64,000 nucleotides of DNA from Kineosporia mesophila (GTDB lineage Bacteria > Actinomycetota > Actinomycetes > Actinomycetales > Kineosporiaceae), in the NCBI RefSeq assembly GCF_021129235.1, contig NZ_JAJOMA010000011.1:124001-188000 (forward strand), read 5' to 3'. Positions 51,183 to 60,376 of the stretch are shown here, piece after piece (position 1 is the first letter of the stretch; the number at the start of each line of letters is the position of its first letter). A program made the translations under genes and the position numbers. The notes beneath the pieces are model-generated. The model did not search any database. It worked only from the letters and a program-made list of their open reading frames with translations, and had not been told where the DNA came from.

Positions 51183-52502
51183 GTGGTGACGAGTACGAGA
51201 AACGAGACCGGCTGGGCGAACTGGGCGGGTTGCGAGACCGCCGACTGCTCGGTGATCTCGCCCCGGGGTACCGGCGAGATCGTCGAGGCGGTGCGCCGGG
51301 CGGCCGGGCGGAAATTGCGCCCGGTGGGGGCCAGCCATTCGTTCTCCGGCATCGCCCGCCCCGAAGAGCTCCAGCTGCGGCTCGACCGGCACGCCGGGGT
51401 GCGTTCGATCGACACCACCACCGGCCTGGTCACGGTCGAGGGCGGAATGCCGCTGTACCGGCTCAATCCGATCCTGGCCGGGGCCAGATTGGCCCTGACC
51501 AATCTCGGCGACATCGACCGGCAGACCGTCGCGGGCGCCCTGGCCACCGGAACGCACGGCAGCGGAGCCCGGTTCGGGGCGATCTCCACCCAGGTGCGGG
51601 CCCTGGAGCTGGTCACCGCCGACGGCGGGGTGCTGCACTGCTCGCCGACCGAGAATCCGGAGGTCTTCGAGTTCGCCCGGGTGAGTCTCGGTGCGCTCGG
51701 CGTGATCTCGACGGTCACGCTGCAGACGGTCCCGGCCTTCGCGCTGTGTGCGCAGGAGATGGCGGTGCCGCTGCCCGAGGTGCTCGCGCGGTTCGACGAA
51801 CTGGCCGAGAACATCGATCATTTCGAGTTCTACTGGTTCCCCCACACCGACCGGGTGCAGACCCGCTACAAGACCCGCCTGCCGCTGGACACCACCCTGG
51901 CGCCGCTGGGCCGGATCCGCACCTGGTGGGACGAGGAACTGATGGCGAACGAGGTGTTCCGGGTGGCGGTCGCGGCCGGTCGCCGGGTGCCGGCCGCGGT
52001 GGTCCCGATCAACCGGTTCGCCGTGCGGGTGTGGGGCTCGCGCACTTATACCGACCGTTCCGAAAGAGTTTTCACCACCTCCCGGCGGGTGCGGTTCAAG
52101 GAGATGGAATACGCGATCCCGAGGGCGGCGATGCCGGAAGCCGTGCGCCGGGTGCGGGAGGTGGTGGACAACTCGGGCTGGCGCATCCCCTTCCCGGTCG
52201 AGGTCCGGGTGCTGGCGCCGGACGACATCCCGCTGTCGATGGCCTCGGGCCGGGCGTCGGCGTTCATGGCCGTGCACGTGCCCGCGCAGTCCCGGCACGA
52301 GGGGTACTTCGGGGCGGTCGAGCGGATCATGGCCGACTACGGCGGCCGGCCGCACTGGGGCAAGATCCACACCCAGGACGCCGCGGGCCTGCGCAAGGTC
52401 TACCCGCTGCTCGACGAGTTCGCGGCCCTGCGCCGGCGCCTGGACCCGGAGGGGCTGTTCACCAACGCCTACCTCGACCGGGTGCTGGGGCCGATCGGGT
52501 GA
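51183..52502 (+). CDS. FAD-linked sugar-lactone oxidase-like protein
   Basis: The protein has 439 residues from GTG 51183, behind GGGGGGACA. The PCMH/FAD-binding domain includes RPVGASHSFSGIA (the His is the expected flavin-linking position) and LTNLGDIDRQTVAGALATGT, which matches D-arabinono-/L-gulonolactone oxidases. The C-terminal domain ends RPHWGKIHTQDAAGLRKVYP, the HWxK-type motif of the family. Its substrate could be an aldonolactone or a sugar alcohol. Confidence 0.9.
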   Translation: MVTSTRNETGWANWAGCETADCSVISPRGTGEIVEAVRRAAGRKLRPVGASHSFSGIARPEELQLRLDRHAGVRSIDTTTGLVTVEGGMPLYRLNPILAGARLALTNLGDIDRQTVAGALATGTHGSGARFGAISTQVRALELVTADGGVLHCSPTENPEVFEFARVSLGALGVISTVTLQTVPAFALCAQEMAVPLPEVLARFDELAENIDHFEFYWFPHTDRVQTRYKTRLPLDTTLAPLGRIRTWWDEELMANEVFRVAVAAGRRVPAAVVPINRFAVRVWGSRTYTDRSERVFTTSRRVRFKEMEYAIPRAAMPEAVRRVREVVDNSGWRIPFPVEVRVLAPDDIPLSMASGRASAFMAVHVPAQSRHEGYFGAVERIMADYGGRPHWGKIHTQDAAGLRKVYPLLDEFAALRRRLDPEGLFTNAYLDRVLGPIG

Positions 52503-52807
52503 AGCCGGTGAACACCGGGTGACGTACGTTCGCGCTCCGGAAATCCATCGGCAAGATCGCAGGCGCCCGGAAGAAATCATGGCCCTGATACGCTGTCCTC
52601 ACTGGCGACGCGATCTGCGCCGCCGCTCTAGCGGGCGAGCCGTCCGCGTGGTCGCACGTAAAGAGTCGCTCCACACCGCCGGTAGAGGTATTGCCGGCCG
52701 CAGGCCGTCATCGGTCATTCGGAGCCTCAGGTCGAGTCCTGTCAGTAGGGGCCGGCGTCTCCGAACGGCGTGGCCTCCTGCGCAAATGATGGAGTAGTCG
52801 CACATAC
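52503..52807. other. 305-bp leader region of the helicase gene
   Basis: No gene is seen. The region may carry a long 5' UTR for the DEAD-box helicase. It is mixed in composition with short inverted repeats (CCGGTG with CACCGG near 52507-52518), and I could not assign a promoter. A weak AGTAG precedes the ATG. Confidence 0.4.
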
Positions 52808-54352
52808 ATGCCGTACACCACTGATCGTCCCCGTTCGTCCGGTTCTCGTTTCGGCGGCAGTAACCAGCCCCGTCGCTCCTCCGGTCGTCCGAGTGGTCCC
52901 CGTCGTTCCGGGCGTCCCCGCCCGCCGGCCGGTCCCAACCCCCTCGAGCAGGCTCTGACCGCTGCCGCCGAGGCTCCCGCCCCCGACGACCAGTCGTTCG
53001 TCGAGCTGGGCCTTCCCCGCCAGCTGGTCACGGCGCTGGCCGCCGAGGGCATGGAGAAGCCCTTCGCGATCCAGACCCGGGTGCTGCCCGACGCGCTGGC
53101 CAAGCGCGACGTGCTCGGTCGCGCCCAGACCGGCTCCGGCAAGACCCTGGCCTTCGGCATCCCGGTGCTGGCGCGCCTGGCCGCCGAGCCGAAGCAGCGC
53201 GTGGCCTCCACGCCGCGCGCCATCATCCTGGTGCCCACCCGTGAGCTGGCCCGCCAGGTCAACGAGGCGCTGAACCCGCTGTCCCGCCCGCTGGGCCTGC
53301 GCGTCACCACAGTCGTCGGCGGTCTCTCGATCAGCCGGCAGATCGACGCGCTGCGTCGTGGCGTCGACGTCGTCGTCGCCACCCCGGGCCGACTGATCGA
53401 CCTGATGGACCGCCGCGCGGCCGACCTGTCCCAGGTCGAGATCAGCGTGCTGGACGAGGCCGACCACATGGCCGACCTGGGCTTCCTGCCCGCGGTCCGG
53501 CGCATCCTCGACGCCACCCCGGTCGACACGCAGCGTCTGCTGCTCTCGGCCACGCTCGACGGCGGCGTGGACAAGCTGGTCACCGAGTACCTCAACGAGC
53601 CGGCGTTCCACGCGGTCAAGCAGACCACCGACGCCGCCACGGCGATGGACCACAAGGTCTTCGCCCTCAGCGGTGCGGCCGAGAAGCTGCTCGTGGCCAG
53701 CGAGATCGCGATCCGCCCGGCCCGCACGATCTTCTTCGTGCGCACCAAGCACGGCGCCGACCGGCTGGCTCGCCAGCTGTCCCGCGCCGGGGCCGAGGCC
53801 ACCGCGATCCACGGCAACCTGAACCAGAACCAGCGTCAGCGCGCCCTCGACGCGTTCGCCGCCGGTTCGCCCCGCGTTCTGGTCGCGACCGACGTCGCCG
53901 CCCGTGGCATCCACGTGGACGACGTCGACCTGGTCGTGCACTACGACCTGCCCGGTGACCACAAGGACTACCTGCACCGTTCCGGCCGCACCGCGCGCGC
54001 CGGGGCCCGGGGCACGGTCGTCGCGTTCGCCGAGCCGGGTCAGACCCGCGAGATCAACCGTCTGCACCGCGACGCCTCGGTCACGGCCACCATGGACCAG
54101 GTTCACCCCGGTCATGCGGCGGTTCGTGAGATCGCCGAGTCCGGTGAGCCGTTCGAGGTCCGCCCGCTCGCCCCGGCCCGTCCGGAGCGTTCGTCCGGTG
54201 GCCAGCGCCGCCGGTCCGGTGGTGGCGGTGGTGTCGGCGGGGGCATGCGTCGCGAGGGTGGCGGCGGCTTCGGCGCCCCCCGCGGTGGCCGTCCGGCCGG
54301 TGGCGGCAGCGGCCGCCCGAGCCGTGGCCCGCGTCAGGCCCCGATCAACTAA
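52808..54352 (+). CDS. DEAD-box RNA helicase
   Basis: This 514-residue protein has all the motifs: Q motif (FVELGLPRQLVTAL, PFAIQ), I AQTGSGKT, Ia PTRELA, Ib TPGR, II DEAD, III SAT, IV TIFFVRTK, V ATDVAARGIH and VI HRSGRTARAG. Both termini are Arg/Gly/Ser-rich and disordered (C-terminal RRRSGGGGGVGGGMRR), as in actinobacterial RhlE-type helicases acting on rRNA or mRNA. The start at ATG 52808 is the first in frame. Confidence 0.95.
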   Translation: MPYTTDRPRSSGSRFGGSNQPRRSSGRPSGPRRSGRPRPPAGPNPLEQALTAAAEAPAPDDQSFVELGLPRQLVTALAAEGMEKPFAIQTRVLPDALAKRDVLGRAQTGSGKTLAFGIPVLARLAAEPKQRVASTPRAIILVPTRELARQVNEALNPLSRPLGLRVTTVVGGLSISRQIDALRRGVDVVVATPGRLIDLMDRRAADLSQVEISVLDEADHMADLGFLPAVRRILDATPVDTQRLLLSATLDGGVDKLVTEYLNEPAFHAVKQTTDAATAMDHKVFALSGAAEKLLVASEIAIRPARTIFFVRTKHGADRLARQLSRAGAEATAIHGNLNQNQRQRALDAFAAGSPRVLVATDVAARGIHVDDVDLVVHYDLPGDHKDYLHRSGRTARAGARGTVVAFAEPGQTREINRLHRDASVTATMDQVHPGHAAVREIAESGEPFEVRPLAPARPERSSGGQRRRSGGGGGVGGGMRREGGGGFGAPRGGRPAGGGSGRPSRGPRQAPIN

Positions 54353-54366
54353 GGCCAGCACTGAAT

Positions 54367-54406
54367 AAAGGACGCCCCACCGACTCGAGTCGGTGGGGCG
54401 TCCTTT
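54367..54406. terminator. Perfect 40-bp palindromic bidirectional terminator
   Basis: The stretch from AAAGGACGCCCCACCGACT to its exact complement ending TCCTTT is fully self-complementary, with a TCGA centre. A T-run follows (TTTTATT), and on the other strand the A-run gives a U-tract. It serves both the helicase gene and the convergent reductase gene. Confidence 0.95.
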
Positions 54407-54422
54407 TATTGGGTGGTTTTCC

Positions 54423-55838
54423 CTACAGGCCGTACGCCTCCAGCAGGCGCAGCCAGACCTCGCTGACCGTGGGGAAACTCGGTACGGCGTGCCACAGGTC
54501 GGGCAGCGTCACCTGGGCGCTGATCGCGATCGTCGCCGAGTGCAGCAGCTCGGAGACCCCCGGCCCGGTGAAGGTCGCGCCGACGATCACCTCCCGGGCG
54601 GTGTCGACGATGATCTGGCTGGTGCCCTCCACACCGTCGCCCGAGGTGTAGGCCCCGGACACGCTGCCGGTCGGGTAGGTGAGCACCCGGATGTCGAGAC
54701 CCCGGTCACGGGCCTGCTTCTCGGTCAGGCCGACGGCGCAGACCTGCGGGTCGGTGAACGTCACGCGGGGCACCACGTCGCGGCTGGAGCGGTCCCGCGC
54801 GTCTTTCCCGATCAGCACGTCGCCGAGAATCCGGGCCTGGTACTTGCCCATGTGCGTGAGTAGAGCCAGACCGTTGACGTCTCCGACGGCGTAGAGCCAG
54901 TCGTTCTGCTCCAGCCCGGTGGCCCGCAGCTGATCGTCCACCTCGACCGGCCGGCCCGGCGTCAGGCCGACGGTGTCGAGGCCGAGGTCGTCGGTGTGGG
55001 GGCGGCGACCGGTGGCGACCAGGACCTGGTCGGCCGTGACCGCGTCACCCTGGTCGAGGGTGACCGTGACCGTACCGTCGTCGTGCCGCTCGACCTTGGT
55101 CGCCCTGACCCCGGTGCGCACCGAGATGCCTTCTGCCGCGAAAGCTTTGCCTACCTCGTCGCCGGCGAAGGGTTCCTCGCGGGAGAGCAGGCGGGGCCCG
55201 CCCTCCAGCACCGTCACCTCGGATGCGCCCAGGCGCTTCACCGCCTGCGCCATCTCGGCCCCGACGAAACCGCCACCGATGACGACGAGCCGGTCGGGCA
55301 CGTCTTTCATCTCGGTGACGCCGCGGTTGGTCCACGGGTCGGCCTCGGCCAGTCCCGGGATCGGCGGCACCACGGCGGTGGTGCCGGTGGCCAGCACCAC
55401 GGCCCGGTTCGCGGTCAGGGTGCGGGTGGTGCCGGAGGACTCGGTGACCTCGACGGTGCGCGGGCCCGTCAGTTTCGCGTGGCCCCGCACCAGGGCGATG
55501 CCGCTGTCGTTCAGCCACGGCTCCTGGGAGGAGTCGTCCCAGTTCGAGGTCATGTAGTCGCGGCGGGCCAGGGCGGCCTGCACGTCGACGGTTCCGGTCA
55601 CGGCCTGCGCGGCGCCGGGAACGCGCTTCGCGGCGGCGATCACGTCACCCGGACGGATCAGTGTCTTGCTCGGGATGCAGCCCCAGTAGGAGCACTCACC
55701 GCCGAGCAGTTCCCGTTCCACGATCACGGTGCTCAGTCCGCCGGCGGCGGTGCGGCCGGCCACGTTCTCACCGGCCGGGCCGGCCCCGATCACGATCACG
55801 TCGAACACATCTGCGTCGGACACTGCTCTCCCGTTCAC
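54423..55838 (-). CDS. FAD-dependent pyridine nucleotide-disulfide oxidoreductase
   Basis: The protein has 471 residues from GTG 55838, overlapping the MarR stop. GTG 55823 is an alternative. The FAD motif is VIVIGAGPAGENVAGRTAAG, the redox disulfide GGECSYWGCIPSK (about 46-58), the NAD site VVIGGGFVGAEMAQAV and the second FAD site LYAVGDVNG. The C-terminal catalytic His-Glu is in HAVPSFPTVSEVW. It resembles mercuric or dihydrolipoamide reductases, but no N-terminal metal-binding domain or C-terminal Cys pair is present. The MarR gene is its likely regulator. Confidence 0.92.
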   Translation of the reverse strand: MNGRAVSDADVFDVIVIGAGPAGENVAGRTAAGGLSTVIVERELLGGECSYWGCIPSKTLIRPGDVIAAAKRVPGAAQAVTGTVDVQAALARRDYMTSNWDDSSQEPWLNDSGIALVRGHAKLTGPRTVEVTESSGTTRTLTANRAVVLATGTTAVVPPIPGLAEADPWTNRGVTEMKDVPDRLVVIGGGFVGAEMAQAVKRLGASEVTVLEGGPRLLSREEPFAGDEVGKAFAAEGISVRTGVRATKVERHDDGTVTVTLDQGDAVTADQVLVATGRRPHTDDLGLDTVGLTPGRPVEVDDQLRATGLEQNDWLYAVGDVNGLALLTHMGKYQARILGDVLIGKDARDRSSRDVVPRVTFTDPQVCAVGLTEKQARDRGLDIRVLTYPTGSVSGAYTSGDGVEGTSQIIVDTAREVIVGATFTGPGVSELLHSATIAISAQVTLPDLWHAVPSFPTVSEVWLRLLEAYGL

Positions 55839-56332
55839 TGACTGTTGGGCTTGCTCAGGCTTTCGTTGAGACGGGTCAGCAGCTCGGCCAGCCGATCCAC
55901 GTCTTCGGCCGGCCAGTCGCCGAACTTCACCCGGAAGCTCTCCCGCCGGGCCCCGCGCGCCCGGTGGACCAGGGCGGCGCCGTTCTCGGTGAGGGTGAGC
56001 CGCTGGGCCCGCCGGTCGTTCTCATCGACCTCGCGGGTGATCAGGTCAAGCTTCTCCATCAGCTGCAGCTGCCGCGAGACGGTCGGTTTGCCGATGCCGA
56101 AGTACGAGGCCATCTCCGTCATCCGGGCCGAGCCCACGTCGTCGAGCCAGAGCAGCATCGCGTAGGCGCCGGGCTCGAGGTCGGGGTGGAACTCCCGGGA
56201 CATCTGGGCCGAGAAGCCACGGGCCCGCCGGACGAACACCGTGAGCTCCTGCTCGATCGTGGTGAACGCGGTGGGCAGGTGTTCCCCGGCCTCGGGGGTG
56301 GCCGGGGCGTGCTGGGGATCGTCTGGTGACAC
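55835..56332 (-). CDS. MarR-family regulator upstream of the reductase
   Basis: This 165-residue protein has a winged helix (YAMLLWLDDVGSARMTEMAS, then IGKPTVSRQLQLMEKLDLI and VDENDRRAQRLTLTENG) with dimerisation helices at each end. It overlaps the reductase gene by four bases (GTGA), so the two are co-transcribed. It probably represses its own operon. Confidence 0.92.
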   Translation of the reverse strand: MSPDDPQHAPATPEAGEHLPTAFTTIEQELTVFVRRARGFSAQMSREFHPDLEPGAYAMLLWLDDVGSARMTEMASYFGIGKPTVSRQLQLMEKLDLITREVDENDRRAQRLTLTENGAALVHRARGARRESFRVKFGDWPAEDVDRLAELLTRLNESLSKPNSQ

Positions 56333-56431
56333 GCGGCCACCCTATAAGCGCGGCCGGGAATTAGTTGCCCTGTGCAACGGTTCCCTTTATAGTTGTGTGA
56401 GGCAAGCAAACATCCTGGGAAGAGGGCGGCC

Positions 56432-56968
56432 ATGTCTGTCACCGCCGAAGCGGTCTCCGACCTGTTCCTCCAGATGCAGTCGGTGGGCCGTTCGATGAAG
56501 GCCCTCTCGGGCAAGGAAGCGGACCGGCTCTCGCTGAGCTCGCTGATGGTGCTCAGTCAGGTGGAGAGCCTCGGGGAGGTTCGCTCCTCGGGCCTCGCCG
56601 AGGTCCTGGGGGTGGACAACTCGGTGGTCAGCCGTCAGCTCGCGGTGCTGGAGGCGGTGGGTCTGACCGCCCGCCGGCCCGACCCGCAGGACGGCCGGGC
56701 CTGGCTGGCTCACGTCACGCCGGCCGGCCGGCAGCGCCTGGCCGACATGCGGGCACACCGGGCCGCTCTGGTGATGAAGGCCCTGGACAGCTGGACGGAG
56801 CCGGAGGCGCAGTCGCTCTGTGCCCAGCTCCTCCGGCTGGACGAGGCCCTGCAGCAGGTCATCCACGACAACGATCCGGCGTCCCGGCGCGGCGATCCGA
56901 CGGCGCACCGCGCGGCGGGCACAGCTGGAGAAGCGACACCAAGCAGTACGAGAAAGGTCCACTCATGA
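56432..56968 (+). CDS. MarR-family regulator of the exporter operon
   Basis: The protein has 178 residues from ATG 56432. The winged helix is SSLMVLSQVESLGEVRSSGL, LGVDNSVVSRQLAVLEAVGL and PDPQDGRAWLAHVTPAG. Its stop overlaps the MFS start (ATGA), the classic arrangement of an autoregulated drug-exporter operon. It is divergent from the first MarR gene with a 99-bp shared spacer. Confidence 0.93.
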   Translation: MSVTAEAVSDLFLQMQSVGRSMKALSGKEADRLSLSSLMVLSQVESLGEVRSSGLAEVLGVDNSVVSRQLAVLEAVGLTARRPDPQDGRAWLAHVTPAGRQRLADMRAHRAALVMKALDSWTEPEAQSLCAQLLRLDEALQQVIHDNDPASRRGDPTAHRAAGTAGEATPSSTRKVHS

Positions 56969-58623
56969 GCTCCAGTACGGTCAATTCGCCGTCGCAGCAG
57001 TCCTTACCCCCTTCCTCCGAGATGTCGCACCGGCAGATCGTCGAGGCCCTCGTCGGTATCCTCGCCGCCCTGTTCGTCGGCATGGTCAGCTCGACCATCG
57101 TCAGCAACGCGCTGCCGACGATCATCGCCGACCTGCACGGCTCGCAGCGGGCCTACACCTGGCTGGTCACGGCGACGCTGCTGGCCATGACGGCGACCAC
57201 CCCGATCTGGGGCAAGCTCTCCGACCTGTTCAACAAGAAGTTCCTGCTCCAGCTGGCGATCGTGATCTTCGTGATCGGCTCGTCCGCCTCCGGGGCCGCC
57301 CAGAACACCGGCATGATGATCGGCTTCCGGGTCATCCAGGGCATCGGCATGGGCGGCATCACCGCCCTGGCCCAGACCGTCATCGGCGCCATGATCCCGC
57401 CCCGCCAGCGTGGCCGTTACAACGGCTACCTCGGCTCGGTGATGGCGCTCGCGACCGTCAGCGGCCCGCTCATCGGTGGTGTGATCGTCGACAGCTCGCT
57501 GGGCTGGCGCTGGTGCTTCTACGTCTGTGTCCCGCTGGCCGTGATCGCCCTGGTCCTGATCCAGAAGACGCTGCACCTGGAGCACCACCCTCGCAAGGCC
57601 TCGATCGACTGGGGCGGCGCCACGCTGATCGCCGCGGCCGTCAGCGCCGTGCTGATCTGGGTCTCCTTCGCGGGTGACGACTTCGCCTGGATGTCCTGGC
57701 AGACCGCCGCGTTCCTGATCGGCGCGGGTGTCGTCCTGGCCCTCGCCGTGGTGGTGGAGCGCCGGGTCAAGGAGCCGGTCGTGCCGCCGGCCATCATCAG
57801 CAAGCGCACCACGCTGCTTGCCGTGATCGCCTCCCTCGCCGTCGGTATCGCGATGTTCGGCGGATCGGTCTTCCTGGGGCAGTACTTCCAGGTGGCCCGC
57901 GGCTACTCGCCCACCGAGGCCGGTCTTCTCACCATGCCGCTGATGCTCGGCGTGATGGTCTCGTCGATCATCGTCGGCCGGCTGATCGTCTCCACCGGGT
58001 ACTACAAGCGCTACATCGTCGGCGGCGTGGCTCTGCTGGTGGTCGGGTTCGCCCTGCTGGGCACCATCGACCACACCACCTCGCTGGTGCTCATCGGCTT
58101 CTACATGGTCCTGGTCGGCGCCGGTGTCGGTGCCTCGATGCAGAACCTGGTCCTGGCTGTGCAGAACACCGTCGACAGCACCGACATCGGTACCGCCAGC
58201 GGCGTCATCGCCTTCTTCCGGTCGCTCGGTGGCGCGGTCGGTGTCACGGTGCTCGGCGCGATCCTGGCCAGCCACGTCACCGACCTGATCATGAAGGGCC
58301 TGGTCGGCATCGGCATCGATCCCTCCGCGGCTGCGGCGGGCGGCAGCACGCTCGACGTGAAGAACCTGCCGGCCCCGGTCGCCGAGGTGGTCCGCGCCGC
58401 GTACGGCGACGGAACGGCCCGGATCTTCCTGGTCGCCGCGGTGGTCGGGGTGTTCGGCCTGATCGCGACGCTCTTCATCGAGGAGGTCGCCCTGCGCAAG
58501 ACCGTGTCGATGAAGCCGTCCGATGTGGGCGAGTCGCCCTCGGAGCTCGCCGACGACGCCCGGCCGGTCCAGTCGGCCCAGCCGGTCCCGGCCGGCGTCG
58601 CCGAGGGCAAGCACGTCAAGTAA
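56965..58623 (+). CDS. DHA2-family (14-TM) MFS drug exporter
   Basis: This 552-residue protein has 14 predicted helices. Motif A is present (GKLSDLFNKKFLLQLAI, a variant), as is motif C in helix 5 (GSVMALATVSGPLIGGVIVD). Helix 1 carries SSTIVSNALPTIIADLHGSQ, the motif D1 typical of 14-TM antiporters such as EmrB/QacA. It probably exports toxic organic compounds and is controlled by the overlapping MarR gene. Confidence 0.94.
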   Translation: MSSSTVNSPSQQSLPPSSEMSHRQIVEALVGILAALFVGMVSSTIVSNALPTIIADLHGSQRAYTWLVTATLLAMTATTPIWGKLSDLFNKKFLLQLAIVIFVIGSSASGAAQNTGMMIGFRVIQGIGMGGITALAQTVIGAMIPPRQRGRYNGYLGSVMALATVSGPLIGGVIVDSSLGWRWCFYVCVPLAVIALVLIQKTLHLEHHPRKASIDWGGATLIAAAVSAVLIWVSFAGDDFAWMSWQTAAFLIGAGVVLALAVVVERRVKEPVVPPAIISKRTTLLAVIASLAVGIAMFGGSVFLGQYFQVARGYSPTEAGLLTMPLMLGVMVSSIIVGRLIVSTGYYKRYIVGGVALLVVGFALLGTIDHTTSLVLIGFYMVLVGAGVGASMQNLVLAVQNTVDSTDIGTASGVIAFFRSLGGAVGVTVLGAILASHVTDLIMKGLVGIGIDPSAAAAGGSTLDVKNLPAPVAEVVRAAYGDGTARIFLVAAVVGVFGLIATLFIEEVALRKTVSMKPSDVGESPSELADDARPVQSAQPVPAGVAEGKHVK

Positions 58624-58630
58624 CGACCCG

Positions 58631-58671
58631 GGCGAAGGGCCGGTGACCCCCGGGGGTCCCGGCCCTTCGCC
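58631..58671 (+). terminator. Terminator after the exporter gene
   Basis: GGCGAAGGGCCGG (58631-58643) pairs with CCGGCCCTTCGCC (58659-58671), and the loop GACCCCCGGGGGTC is itself self-complementary. No T-run follows. The end of the rhamnose mutarotase gene lies eight bases away. Confidence 0.8.
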
Positions 58672-58678
58672 GTGCCGG

Positions 58679-59020
58679 TCAGACCGTCTTCCCCAGCTGG
58701 TCCTCCAGATGAAAAACCTCTTCCAGCAGCAGGAAGCCCTGGTCCGGGGACCGGCCGTCGAGCCCGATGAAGAACTCGCCCATCTCGTCCTGCCAGCGGG
58801 AGTTCACGTCGGTGCGGGCCATGGCCTCCTGAGCCGCGGTCAGGTCGTGCGCCTCGACGTAGCCGACCAGCAGGCCGTCCTCGCGGGCGAAGAGCGAGTA
58901 GTTGGTCCAGCCGGAGTCGGCCAGGGCCTGGAGCATCTCCGGCCAGACGGCGGCGTGACGCTCCTTGTACTCGGCGAGCCGCTCGGGCCGGACCTGCAGC
59001 AGGAAGCAGTACCTGTTCAT
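58679..59020 (-). CDS. rhaM: L-rhamnose mutarotase
   Basis: The protein has 113 residues from ATG 59020. The RhaM pattern is CFLLQVRPERLAEYKERHAA, VWPEMLQALADSGWTNYSLF and DLTAAQEAMARTDVNSRWQD with the active-site His and Trp, ending EVFHLED. It interconverts the anomers of L-rhamnose and speeds entry into catabolism. No other rhamnose genes are in the window. The divergent LacI regulator probably controls it. Confidence 0.9.
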   Translation of the reverse strand: MNRYCFLLQVRPERLAEYKERHAAVWPEMLQALADSGWTNYSLFAREDGLLVGYVEAHDLTAAQEAMARTDVNSRWQDEMGEFFIGLDGRSPDQGFLLLEEVFHLEDQLGKTV

Positions 59021-59049
59021 GGGCTCGGTTCCTCGGAAGACCAGGTGCT

Positions 59050-59100
59050 TGAAACGATTCAGGTCCGGTGACGCTATGTCTGACCGCTCGTGAGTGTCAA
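59050..59100 (-). promoter_or_regulatory. rhaM promoter with LacI-type operator
   Basis: On the minus strand TTGACA (59100-59095) and TAGCGT (59076-59071) form a -35/-10 pair with an 18-bp spacer. Just downstream lies TGAAACGATTCA (59050-59061), a near-palindrome with central CG, at the expected transcription start. A repressor bound there would block initiation. Confidence 0.65.
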
Positions 59101-59225
59101 GGGTCACAGCCGCCGGCGAGCCGGGCGGACCCGTCGGCGCAGTTCAGCGACGCCGTGGGGGAGAATGTCCGGCGCACGTCGTGTCGAGGTGCCCGTGCGG
59201 CGAGCGGTTCTGGCGCTCGGGGTGC

Positions 59226-59237
59226 TGAGGCGTTTCA
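59226..59237. promoter_or_regulatory. Second candidate LacI-type operator
   Basis: TGAGGCGTTTCA resembles TGAAACGATTCA upstream of rhaM (same TGA..CG.TTCA frame) and lies 43 bp before the LacI start, suggesting autoregulation. Confidence 0.45.
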
Positions 59238-59279
59238 ATCAGCATTTCGTGGTGGGATCCCGGAGAGGGGACGGACAGG

Positions 59280-60296
59280 TTGTCCAGCTCGGTCAGCGTG
59301 AAGGACGTCGCGGCCGCGGCCGGGGTCTCGGTGGGCACGGTCTCCAACGTGCTGAACCGGCCCGACCGGGTGGGTGCGGCGACCCGCTCCCGGGTGGAGT
59401 CCGCGATCGAGAAACTCGGCTTCGTGCGCAACGAGTCCGCGCGGCACCTGCGGGCCGGGGCCAGCCGCACCATCGGCTATCTGGTGCTCGACGCCGCCAA
59501 CCCGTTCTTCACCGACGTCGCCCGCGGCGTCGAGGAGGCCGCCCGGGATGCCGGGCTGGCCGTGTTCCTCTGTAACAGCGACAACAGCCGCCAGCGGGAA
59601 CACGAGTACCTGGAACTGCTTTTCGAGCAGCGGGTGCGGGGGGTGCTGGTCACGCCGGTGGATCCGGGCGGGGTCGGCCGGGCGGCGCTGCCGGGGATCG
59701 GCGTGCCGGTGGTGCTCGTCGACCGCACCGGTGGTGACGACTGGTGCTCGGTGTCGGTGGACGACGTCTACGGCGGCCGGCTGGCGGGTGAGTACCTGGT
59801 CGAGAGTGGTCACGAGCGCTTCGCCTTCGTCGGCGGGCCGGACTCCATCGGCCAGGTGCAGGACCGGCTCAGCGGTTTTCGCGGTGCGGTCGAAGGCGCC
59901 GGGGTGCTGACCGAGCTGCCGACGGCGGCCCTCACCGTGGCCGAGGGGCGGGCGGCCGGTCAGCGTCTGGCGGGCATGCCGGCCTCGCGGCGCCCCACCG
60001 CCGCGTTCTGTGCCAACGACCTCCTGGCCCTCGGGCTGCTGCAGGAGATGACCCGCCTGCGCATCCGGGTGCCGGACGATCTCGCCATCGTCGGGTACGA
60101 CGACATCGAGTTCGCCGCCGCGGCGGCGGTGCCCCTGACGTCCGTGCGCCAGCCCCGGCACCAGATCGGCCGGACCGCGGCGGAACTGCTGACCGAGGAG
60201 ACCACGGCGCACGAGAGTGGCGTCGAACACCAGCACCGTCAGGTGGTCTACCTGCCCGAACTGATCGTGCGGGAGTCCACGGTCCGCGGTTCCTGA
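59280..60296 (+). CDS. LacI-family regulator (rhamnose-associated)
   Basis: The protein has 338 residues, starting at TTG 59280 or possibly GTG 59298. The HTH is VSVKDVAAAAGVSVGTVSNV. The sensor domain contains RTIGYLVLDAANPFFTDVAR and DLAIVGYDDIEFAAAAAVPL. It is divergent from rhaM, and two similar operator-like sites lie between them. A role in rhamnose control is inferred from that. Confidence 0.9.
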   Translation: MSSSVSVKDVAAAAGVSVGTVSNVLNRPDRVGAATRSRVESAIEKLGFVRNESARHLRAGASRTIGYLVLDAANPFFTDVARGVEEAARDAGLAVFLCNSDNSRQREHEYLELLFEQRVRGVLVTPVDPGGVGRAALPGIGVPVVLVDRTGGDDWCSVSVDDVYGGRLAGEYLVESGHERFAFVGGPDSIGQVQDRLSGFRGAVEGAGVLTELPTAALTVAEGRAAGQRLAGMPASRRPTAAFCANDLLALGLLQEMTRLRIRVPDDLAIVGYDDIEFAAAAAVPLTSVRQPRHQIGRTAAELLTEETTAHESGVEHQHRQVVYLPELIVRESTVRGS

Positions 60297-60376
60297 ACGT
60301 TTCCCAGCAACTTCCCAGCTCGGAAACGGGCCGAATCAGACCAATCGCCGTTACAGAATGCGACACGGGAGATACT

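Noticed and set aside
57004-58614. Minus-strand frame of 536 codons opposite the MFS exporter
   Set aside because: His/Asp/Arg-rich artefact of reading transmembrane codons on the opposite strand.
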